A DNA stretch of 33,227 nt from Bacillota bacterium (GTDB taxonomy: Bacteria > Bacillota > UBA4882 > UBA10575): NCBI GenBank assembly GCA_012735135.1, contig JAAYHY010000012.1, forward strand, positions 1-33,227. Reading direction: 5' to 3'. A program made the position numbers and the translations under genes. The notes under the pieces were generated by a model. The model was not told where the DNA came from. It saw only the letters and a list, made by a program, of their open reading frames with translations, and ran no database searches. Shown piece after piece: positions 26,763-32,472 of this stretch; position 1 is the stretch's first letter, and each line of letters starts with the position of its first letter.

Positions 26763-27730
26763 TCAGGGAGAGTACCACGGGCGGGAGATTTTGCTTCGGG
26801 CAGGGGAAGATCGCTTATTTCCTGGGGAGAAAGCCCATATTTTTCTTCCGTTTCAATGTTACCTTTTGGCTCAACATGGACGGCTACATCATATAAATTT
26901 TCAATCCTCTGCCTTAACACCTTCTCGACGGCTACGGCTAACCGGTGTCCTTCCGCCACCGTCAGCTTGCCATCGACCTCTATGTCAATGTCGATCAAGT
27001 AAAGATTGGCCAGTTTCCGAATGCGTGTCCGGTGGGGATTGAAAACATCCTCCACTTCCTGGACGGCTGCAAAGACCTGGCGATAGATGGAGAGATCCTT
27101 AACCCCTTCCATTAACTCCGTGTTCGCGTCGAGAAAAATATGGACCGCTGTCCGCATAATCCAAAAGGAGATCAGGATCGCGACCAGATGATCGATGAGC
27201 GGAAGGCGGAAAGTGATTGTTAAGACCGTGCCAACGAGGACGCCCAAAGAAACGTAAAGATCGGCCAGCATATTGCGGCCGTTGGCGATCAACATGGAAC
27301 TATTGGTTTTCTGTCCTACTTTAAACTGGTATAGGGCGAGCAAAAGTTTACCGAGGATCGAGCAGAAACTGGCCACCATCGCCAGCGGGGACGGAACGGT
27401 GCTTTCCGTAGCGGTAAGGATTTTTGCCATTGAGACAAGGAAAAGTTGGATCCCGGCCGACAGGATAATGAAGGCGATGATGAGCGTGGCGAGGGCTTCC
27501 GCCCGGTGGTGTCCATAGGGATGTTGCTCATCGGGTGCTTTGGCCATGATTTTTAAGGCAAAAAAGATGATGATAAAACTTAAAACATCGGTGGCACTGT
27601 CGAGGCCGTCCCCAACGACCGCTAAACTTCCAGCCATATACCCCAGACCTCCCTTGATTAAGGCCAGGAGAGTATTGCCCAAAATTCCGATCGCAGAGGC
27701 AATTTTGATCTGTTTTAAACGAAGTGGCAC
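26759..27730 (-). CDS. Cation diffusion facilitator family metal exporter
   Basis: 323 aa. Proton-coupled divalent-metal efflux across the cytoplasmic membrane, as a dimer. Six TM helices in the first ~200 residues and a cytosolic ferredoxin-like C-terminal domain about 205-290 (FAAVQEVEDVFNPHRTRIRK). Transport-site residues: Asp44 and Asp48 in TM2 (GDGLDSATD) and, in TM5, Asn153 and Asp157 (NMLAD) where E. coli FieF has His and Asp; HPYGHHRAEALATL is the family loop. GTG 27730 is preferred (TGGGGG 8 bases upstream); an upstream GTG at 27760 adds ten residues without an SD. Its stop overlaps the HypB-like gene's stop. The metal may be Fe, Mn or Zn. Confidence 0.88.
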   Translation of the reverse strand: MPLRLKQIKIASAIGILGNTLLALIKGGLGYMAGSLAVVGDGLDSATDVLSFIIIFFALKIMAKAPDEQHPYGHHRAEALATLIIAFIILSAGIQLFLVSMAKILTATESTVPSPLAMVASFCSILGKLLLALYQFKVGQKTNSSMLIANGRNMLADLYVSLGVLVGTVLTITFRLPLIDHLVAILISFWIMRTAVHIFLDANTELMEGVKDLSIYRQVFAAVQEVEDVFNPHRTRIRKLANLYLIDIDIEVDGKLTVAEGHRLAVAVEKVLRQRIENLYDVAVHVEPKGNIETEEKYGLSPQEISDLPLPEAKSPARGTLPD

Positions 27731-27821
27731 AAAGCATTCCCCCACCCAAGATCTGACCACAGGTTTTGTCCGGTTAGTTTAGCATATGCCCTTTATTAAA
27801 GATGAGGGACGAAAACCCTTT

Positions 27822-27863
27822 TTTTCAATTGTTAACATTATATAGATAATGATAAGGAGCATC
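27822..27863 (+). promoter_or_regulatory. Predicted promoter with Fur-box-like operator
   Basis: TTTTCA (27822-27827), 17-base spacer, GATAAT (27845-27850). Bases 27845-27863 agree with the classical 19-base Fur box at 15 positions by my alignment (GATAATGATAA perfect, second half weaker). It faces the candidate small RNA and also lies 115 bp upstream of the metal exporter. Confidence 0.35.
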
Positions 27864-27940
27864 CTTCTCAAATACTACGGGGGGAAAGCGGTCCGGACCG
27901 CGGGCGCCCGGATAAGGAACGGGTGCCCGCGGTTTTATTT
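27857..27940 (+). ncRNA. Candidate small RNA of about 85 nt
   Basis: Between the predicted promoter start and a strong terminator there is no start codon with an SD. The interval holds a small AAGGA/TCCTT hairpin at its start (27854-27866), an unpaired G-run (ACGGGGGGAAAG), a 14-base perfect palindrome (27888-27901) and the terminator. Its partner genes are unknown. It could instead be a chance promoter in front of a terminator serving nothing. Confidence 0.3.
27897..27940 (+). terminator. Strong G/C-rich terminator
   Basis: A 14-bp stem with one G-U pair (ACCGCGGGCGCCCG / CGGGTGCCCGCGGT), 9-nt loop, then TTTTATTT. The T-run orientation serves plus-strand transcripts, yet no protein gene lies upstream on that strand. 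Confidence 0.85.
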
Positions 27941-28028
27941 AGAAGCAAAGACCACCTAAAACCAACAGGATCAGGATCAAGAAGATTAAGAATGGGAAGA
28001 AATTGTTGTGTCCGCTGGCCTCGGCCAT
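27939..28028 (-). CDS. 29-aa single-TM mini-protein (YjcZ-like)
   Basis: A very short gene with an excellent SD (AGGAGG, 9 bases before the ATG). The product is a hydrophilic stub (MAEASGHNNFFP), one hydrophobic helix (FLIFLILILLVLGG) and a LCF end. Size and pattern match the YjcZ/YhjG class of sporulation-associated membrane mini-proteins in Firmicutes, often missed by gene finders. A CATACGTTA on the minus strand (plus 28080-28088) fits the -10 consensus CATAnnnTA of sporulation sigma-E or sigma-K. Function is unknown; likely spore coat or forespore membrane. Confidence 0.7.
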   Translation of the reverse strand: MAEASGHNNFFPFLIFLILILLVLGGLCF

Positions 28029-28088
28029 CTTCCCGAACCTCCTTTCTTTTTTCACTTTAAAAAAGACTGTTTCCATTTTTAACGTATG

Positions 28089-28184
28089 AAAACAGCAAGC
28101 GGGGAGGAACAGGGTTCGGGCATTTTCTCTATGGAAAGCGGCCTAAATATCCCTTTAACGAACAGCCGGATCAAAATTTATTAA
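28089..28184. other. Intergenic stretch with no gene seen
   Basis: Part of a 553-bp interval between the 29-aa gene and the glutamine synthetase. I find no SD-led ORF on either strand here; only a weak GTTCG/CGAAC pairing. It sits upstream of two orphan terminators. Confidence 0.5.
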
Positions 28185-28223
28185 AAAGAAAGAACCCGGT
28201 CACCAGAACCGGGTTCTTTCTTT
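28185..28223. terminator. Bidirectional orphan terminator
   Basis: A 16-bp perfect stem (AAAGAAAGAACCCGGT / ACCGGGTTCTTTCTTT) with a 7-nt loop. A-rich and T-rich ends allow function on both strands. No protein gene ends here on either strand. Confidence 0.85.
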
Positions 28224-28226
28224 CTG

Positions 28227-28258
28227 TGCCCTTGATCCTTTGAGAAGAGGGCATTTTT
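28227..28258 (+). terminator. Second plus-strand terminator-like hairpin
   Basis: TGCCCT / AGGGCA stem with a 15-nt loop followed by TTTTT, only four bases after the preceding hairpin. Confidence 0.5.
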
Positions 28259-28326
28259 ATTTTATGTAGAAGTAATCGGTTTATACGTTTCTTTAACTTT
28301 TTCGCTGAGACTGGGCGGCTGCTTCA

Positions 28327-28335
28327 TGCTATAAT
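28327..28335 (+). promoter_or_regulatory. Extended -10 promoter of the glutamine synthetase
   Basis: TGCTATAAT, a perfect extended -10 with no good -35. The predicted start near 28342 gives a leader of about 240 nt. Confidence 0.6.
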
Positions 28336-28382
28336 AATATGGAATTTTTTCTTCGGATCATGAGCGAAACCCATTGCCATCC

Positions 28383-28558
28383 AGTTCCACCCAGGCCGAA
28401 TGGTATTTTAAGCTTGGTTCCGCTTGAAAACTTTACCAAGGATTTCAAGGAGTATGAAAAACACCATTCGGCTCCAGCGGTGCTTGAATTGGTTGTTCAC
28501 GCCGACGACACCGGTAAACGCCGGTAATTTAATGGAAGCCGGGTGAACAACTGGAACT
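28383..28558 (+). promoter_or_regulatory. Structured leader RNA of the glutamine synthetase
   Basis: P1: AGTTCCA (28383-28389) with TGGAACT (28552-28558). P2: GCCGAATGGT (28395-28404) with ACCATTCGGC (28463-28472), enclosing two interlocked stems, CTTGGT (28413-28418) with ACCAAG (28435-28440) and CTTGAAA (28423-28429) with TTTCAAG (28443-28449), so either a pseudoknot or exclusive hairpins. P3: GTTGTTCAC (28492-28500) with GTGAACAAC (28543-28551), capped by ACCGG/CCGGT (28510-28525). All stems are perfect. An alternative helix (28381-28392 with 28541-28554) would break P1 and P3. The overlapping 62-codon frame (28339-28527) does not look like protein. Confidence 0.55.
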
Positions 28559-28581
28559 ATTTAAGGTAAGAAGGTGTGAAG

Positions 28582-30477
28582 ATGACGGCTCCCTCACTTT
28601 ATTTTATTACGCCTGACCAATGTAACCCCGTATCCCTCAAAAAAATCCTGCTCCAGCGACCGGAGGTTAAGTTTGTCTCCATGGTGGGAGTGGATCTGGG
28701 GGGAAATGATACCGATGCGAAGATTCCGATGGCGGTTTTCCTTAAGGACACCGAGAAATTTTTACGGGGGGAGATCCATACGGACGGTTCCAGTGTGGTA
28801 CTGCCGGGGATAGCCACGCTAAACGACGGCAAAGTGGACTTTGAGGCTGACACCTCGGTAAATTGGTTTATCGACTATAATTATGAGCATCTGGACCCGC
28901 AAACAAAGTTACCGGTGGGGACTTTACGGATCCCTTCGTATCTGATTCATAGCGGCGAAAGGATCGGTTCCCGTTCCGTCCTCCGGCGGGCGACGGAACG
29001 GGTTAACCGGGAATTAACGGAACTGTGCCGTCGGTACCCCCACTCCCTTCACTTACAGGGGATTGATCCTGAAGCGATTACGGAGATTTTTTTGACGGCC
29101 GCTACCGAATTGGAGTTTTGGGTGAAAACCCCCAATGAAAAGGCGGATATCGAACAACTCAAGGTATCCCAGGTATTACGGGAACAGTACTGGAAGCGGA
29201 CCAAAGGGGTGGTCCGGACGGCGCTGGAGCATTCATTGCTTCTCTTGGAAGCCTACGGACTACAACCGGAGATGGGCCATAAAGAGGTAGGAGGCGTCAC
29301 GGCCAAGATCGGTGAAGACGGGGGATTAACCCATATTATGGAACAATTGGAGATAACCTGGCGGTATAGCAATGCTTTGCAAACGGCCGATAATCAGTTG
29401 TTGGCGCGGATTTTAATTAAAGAAGCATTCCGCCGCCATGGTTTGGAAGTTACCTTTATGGCTAAACCCATGGAAAAAGTGGCCGGTAGTGGCGGCCACA
29501 CCCATCTGGGGCTGGCGGCCAGACTAAAAGACGGTTCGGTCCGGAATCTGTTTACGCCGGCCGATCCCGAGACGGAGTTTTTAAGTCCGATCGGGTGGGG
29601 CGCATTAATAGGTATTCTCAAGAACTACGAGGCGATTGGGGCCTTTATTACTGCTTCCAATGATGCCTTTAACCGGCTGCAACCGGGTTTTGAGGCGCCG
29701 GTCTGTATTGTCGCCTCCGTTGGCCATAACGTGAGCATCCCTTCACGGAACCGTACCGTTTTGGTGGGATTGATCCGGGAAAACAATAACCCGGCGGCCA
29801 TCCGTCTTGAAGTACGTTCCCCCAATCCCCATTCCAATTATTATCTGGCTATCGCGGCGCTTGCCCAAGGCATGCTGGACGGTATTACTTATGCGTTGAC
29901 CAATGGGCGGACCAGCGCCCAACTGGAGAAGGAATTCTCGAAGAAACCGGGAGAACCCGCCGGTTATCTGGAGACGGAACGGGCCTACCGGAGTGAGGAG
30001 GATGTTTTTGAAGCCTATTCCAGGGAGGAAAGGGACCGCCTTTTTGGTGTTCCGCCGGCCACCGTTTGGGAGACCTTGGCCAATTTAGAACGGTATCCGG
30101 AGAAAACCGCCGTCTTAACCCGGGGAGAGGTTTTTACGTCCCGGATTATTAAATCCTATTCCCTGGCGATGCTGAATCAATGGATGACCGAATTATGCGA
30201 CCGGATTCTCCCGGAGAACGCCGAAGTGATCCGCAGTTTGACCCCGGACGAACAAGTGATCCATACGGCGTTGGATCAAGAACGGTGGCAACGTATTCAT
30301 GACCTCCGTTACCGGTTGCTCAAAGACCGGTCGGATTATACCTCCCTCTTTACCCAATTACGGCAGGCCATTGCGGCGCGGGATTATGCGTTGGCTTCCC
30401 GTTTGCAATTGGAGATTGAGGCGGAAATGAAAAGGTTGAAGCAGTTTTATGCGGAGTATAAAAAGAATTTATTTTGA
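28582..30477 (+). CDS. Glutamine synthetase, long clostridial form
   Basis: 631 aa. Predicted to join ammonia and glutamate with ATP. GS fold marks in order: beta-grasp region GEIHTDGSS to the DTSVNWFIDYN strand (about 60-100), catalytic ELEF (176-179), PEMGHKEVGG (229-238) where the usual E-x-A-PG-Q-x-E stands, GSGGHTH (302-308), NRLQPGFEAP, and the EVRSPNPHSN glutamate/Arg loop. A helical C-terminal extension (about 480-631) is absent from GSI (about 445 aa); GSIII (about 700 aa) motifs are not obvious. ATG 28582 with AAGAAGG 7 bases upstream is favoured over the GTG two codons earlier. Preceded by a structured leader. Substrate could differ from glutamate given the altered central motif. 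Confidence 0.82.
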   Translation: MTAPSLYFITPDQCNPVSLKKILLQRPEVKFVSMVGVDLGGNDTDAKIPMAVFLKDTEKFLRGEIHTDGSSVVLPGIATLNDGKVDFEADTSVNWFIDYNYEHLDPQTKLPVGTLRIPSYLIHSGERIGSRSVLRRATERVNRELTELCRRYPHSLHLQGIDPEAITEIFLTAATELEFWVKTPNEKADIEQLKVSQVLREQYWKRTKGVVRTALEHSLLLLEAYGLQPEMGHKEVGGVTAKIGEDGGLTHIMEQLEITWRYSNALQTADNQLLARILIKEAFRRHGLEVTFMAKPMEKVAGSGGHTHLGLAARLKDGSVRNLFTPADPETEFLSPIGWGALIGILKNYEAIGAFITASNDAFNRLQPGFEAPVCIVASVGHNVSIPSRNRTVLVGLIRENNNPAAIRLEVRSPNPHSNYYLAIAALAQGMLDGITYALTNGRTSAQLEKEFSKKPGEPAGYLETERAYRSEEDVFEAYSREERDRLFGVPPATVWETLANLERYPEKTAVLTRGEVFTSRIIKSYSLAMLNQWMTELCDRILPENAEVIRSLTPDEQVIHTALDQERWQRIHDLRYRLLKDRSDYTSLFTQLRQAIAARDYALASRLQLEIEAEMKRLKQFYAEYKKNLF

Positions 30478-30479
30478 AG

Positions 30480-30505
30480 AAAAAAAAAACGGGGTCCGCA
30501 GACCC
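30480..30505 (-). terminator. Terminator of the NlpC/P60 gene
   Basis: On the minus strand GGGTC-TGCG-GACCC is followed by CG and ten T residues. It starts right at the NlpC stop and also separates it from the convergent glutamine synthetase. Confidence 0.85.
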
Positions 30506-30922
30506 TTAAATTAGACGGCGCGCGCCCCGTAAACGCCTTTTCCAGGCCAGGTTAAGAGGGCTGACCCGTACTTGCTGTCCGTTCATGACATGGAGGAACG
30601 AATGCTGGTCAACCATTACTCCGGCGTGGGTGATTGCTCCTCCCACTTGGAAATAAACCAGATCTAAAGGTTTTAATGGTTCCGTCTTTAAATTGACCGC
30701 CCGGCCGACCCGCTCCAAACCACGGAGAAGCCGTTCGGGGTCGATTTTATACCAGTCAGTGGTATAGGGCTGGCCATCGCCGTTGGGAAGATTAATCCCC
30801 AGCTTTTTATAGAAGAGATAAGCCAGGCCCAGACAGTCTAGTCCATGCCGGTCGCGGCCACCATGCCGGTAGGGGATACCTAGAAACTCCCGGGCGTATT
30901 CTTCGTAATTATTCTGCTCCAT
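30506..30922 (-). CDS. NlpC/P60 family cysteine peptidase
   Basis: 138 aa, little more than the papain-like domain. Catalytic triad candidates: Cys30 in GLDCLGLAYLFYKKLG, His99 in AITHAGVMVD and His111 in FLHVMNG. LGIPYRHGGRDRHG is the typical lead-in and PLDLVYFQVGG the strand before His. Family members usually cut peptidoglycan stem peptides, but this one has no signal peptide, TM or wall-binding repeat, so it is either cytosolic (recycling of muropeptides) or exported by another route. ATG with AAAGGAA-type SD. A TATAAT on the minus strand at 30956-30961 may be its -10. Confidence 0.85.
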   Translation of the reverse strand: MEQNNYEEYAREFLGIPYRHGGRDRHGLDCLGLAYLFYKKLGINLPNGDGQPYTTDWYKIDPERLLRGLERVGRAVNLKTEPLKPLDLVYFQVGGAITHAGVMVDQHSFLHVMNGQQVRVSPLNLAWKRRLRGARRLI

Positions 30923-30993
30923 CCGCCTATTCCTTTCTTTTTAACTGCGTTTTATATTATATGCGGCGGGAGACAGCGGGGACCGGTAAAGTT

Positions 30994-31194
30994 TCAAAGG
31001 AAAGTCTTATAAATCAGGACTGTCTTTGCGTAGCATTTATCGTAGAGTTCATCCCGGTCCCAACCGGGAAAGGCCTTGAGACAAGCTAAGTAAAGGAGAA
31101 GGGTGGCTGTGCGTAGTTTGCCTTGAAAGGTATAATGGAGGAAGCGTAAGAGATTGAAGTCGGTATAGCGTAATACATTTTCAATCCGGATCAT
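30994..31194 (-). CDS. Hypothetical 66-aa protein
   Basis: Not recognised. ATG with AAGGGGG 8 bases upstream. Rich in Leu, Tyr and Arg, with two Cys (about 38 and 54), no TM or signal peptide: MIRIENVLRYTDFNLLRFLH begins it, and GWDRDELYDKCYAKTVLIYK lies near the end. It is 72 bp upstream of the NlpC/P60 gene on the same strand and could be cotranscribed. The good SD is the main support for reality. Confidence 0.5.
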   Translation of the reverse strand: MIRIENVLRYTDFNLLRFLHYTFQGKLRTATLLLYLACLKAFPGWDRDELYDKCYAKTVLIYKTFL

Positions 31195-31299
31195 CTTTGA
31201 TCCCCCTTTGGGTTTTATTGCCAGCGTCGGCGACTACCTGGAAGCGGACAGGCTCTAGTCCCTATAAGGTATGCCAAAGGACGGAAAAATATGACTAAA

Positions 31300-31381
31300 G
31301 GAGCGAACCTCGTTGGCGCCTAAAATTAGGGAGGAGTGAAAAATTGGGTATTTTAACATAGAGGTTCTGGTTGGCTGCTCC
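31300..31381 (+). promoter_or_regulatory. Interrupted inverted repeat before the quinate-dehydrogenase-family gene
   Basis: GGAGC-GAACCTC (31300-31311) pairs with GAGGTTC (31361-31367) and GCTCC (31377-31381), leaving a 9-nt bulge; a small CCTAA/TTAGG repeat lies inside. In the 262 bp between the 66-aa gene and the next CDS I see no SD-led gene. It may be a leader RNA or operator. Confidence 0.3.
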
Positions 31382-31456
31382 GGCGGACCGGTGGGGGCGC
31401 CTATCTTGCTATTTTTCCTTAGCGGGCAGCGTATTTTTGGATTTAGGAGGATTTTA

Positions 31457-32371
31457 ATGAAACATGTCGTCAGTGTAAGTCTTGGCTCATCCACCCGTGA
31501 CCATCAAGTCAGCATCGAATTAATGGGCGAAGAATATTTGGTCGAACGGATCGGGATGGACGGGGACCTGGATAAAATGAAGGAAACCATTGCCCGGCTG
31601 GACGGAAAGGTGGATGCCATCGGCTTGGGGGGGATTACCGCCCTGTTTCCAGTCGGCGGGAAAACCTATTTTCTCCGTAGTGCCCGGCCGTTGATGGAAA
31701 TACCCAAACGGACCCCCTTAGTTGATGGAACCGGCTGGAAAAAGGTCCTGGAACGGCAGGTCATTTTGGATCTGGACCGGGAAGGGATTGTTCCGGTGCG
31801 TGGAAAGAAAGCTTTGCTCACCGTAGCTTTCGACCGTTACAGTATGGCCCAGGCCTTTGCGGAACTCGGTTGTGACTTAAGTTGTGGCGACTTGATTTTC
31901 TCCTTTGGTTTTCCTTACTTGCTGAGGGGCTTTACCACCTTCCACCGGGTGGTGCGGACCTTGGCGCCGGCGGTTTGCCTTCTCCCCTTTGATTGGCTTT
32001 ATCCTACCGGAAAGAAGGAGGAGTATGTGGAAGACCCCACCAAATATGCCCGCTATTATCAAGAAGCCGACATTATCGCCGGCGATTATCTTTACATTCA
32101 ACGCTATATGCCCGATGAACTAACCGGTAAAGTCATTATTACCAATACGGTGACCAACCGGAATGTAGAGGATTTAAAAGCCCGGGGAGTCAAAACGCTG
32201 GTGACCACCACCCCGAATCTGGGTGGACGTTCCTATGGGAGTAACGTGATCCAAGCGGTGATCGTGGCTGCCTTGGGGAAAAAACCAGAAGCCATCACTG
32301 ATGAAGATTATTTAACGATGACCAGGAAATTGGGGTTCAAGCCCCGGGTTGAGCAGTTAGCGGCGACCTGA
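31457..32371 (+). CDS. Quinate 5-dehydrogenase-family protein (name doubtful)
   Basis: 304 aa. Opens MKHVVSVSLGSSTRDHQVSI and continues with the VDAIGLGGI segment, TPLVDGTG, a central VAFDRYSMAQAFAELGCDL, the Tyr/Asp-rich ADIIAGDYLYI, and the C-terminal TTTPNLGGRSYGSNV. This matches a Firmicute family that databases often label quinate 5-dehydrogenase. I see no GxGxxG NAD(P) loop of a usual dehydrogenase and no shikimate or quinate gene nearby, so the label is weak. ATG 31457 follows TTAGGAGG at 5-7 bases; a longer in-frame reading from 31391 has no SD. Confidence 0.7.
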   Translation: MKHVVSVSLGSSTRDHQVSIELMGEEYLVERIGMDGDLDKMKETIARLDGKVDAIGLGGITALFPVGGKTYFLRSARPLMEIPKRTPLVDGTGWKKVLERQVILDLDREGIVPVRGKKALLTVAFDRYSMAQAFAELGCDLSCGDLIFSFGFPYLLRGFTTFHRVVRTLAPAVCLLPFDWLYPTGKKEEYVEDPTKYARYYQEADIIAGDYLYIQRYMPDELTGKVIITNTVTNRNVEDLKARGVKTLVTTTPNLGGRSYGSNVIQAVIVAALGKKPEAITDEDYLTMTRKLGFKPRVEQLAAT

Positions 32372-32472
32372 AATTCAAGTAGTTGCTCAGGCCGGTTTCC
32401 GCCGGCTTAAGTGGCGTGCTGTAAAACCAAAGACGGGTGAGGAATAAATGATAGACCAGGGAGGGACCGATC

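Noticed and set aside
28510-28525. Hexaloop hairpin as an ANTAR antiterminator target
   Set aside because: ANTAR sites need paired hairpins with A at loop position 1 and G at position 4; this loop is TAAACG and no terminator follows.
28339-28527. 62-codon frame before the glutamine synthetase as a protein gene
   Set aside because: No SD, its ATG lies upstream of the predicted transcript start, composition is unlike protein, and the stretch is packed with perfect RNA stems.
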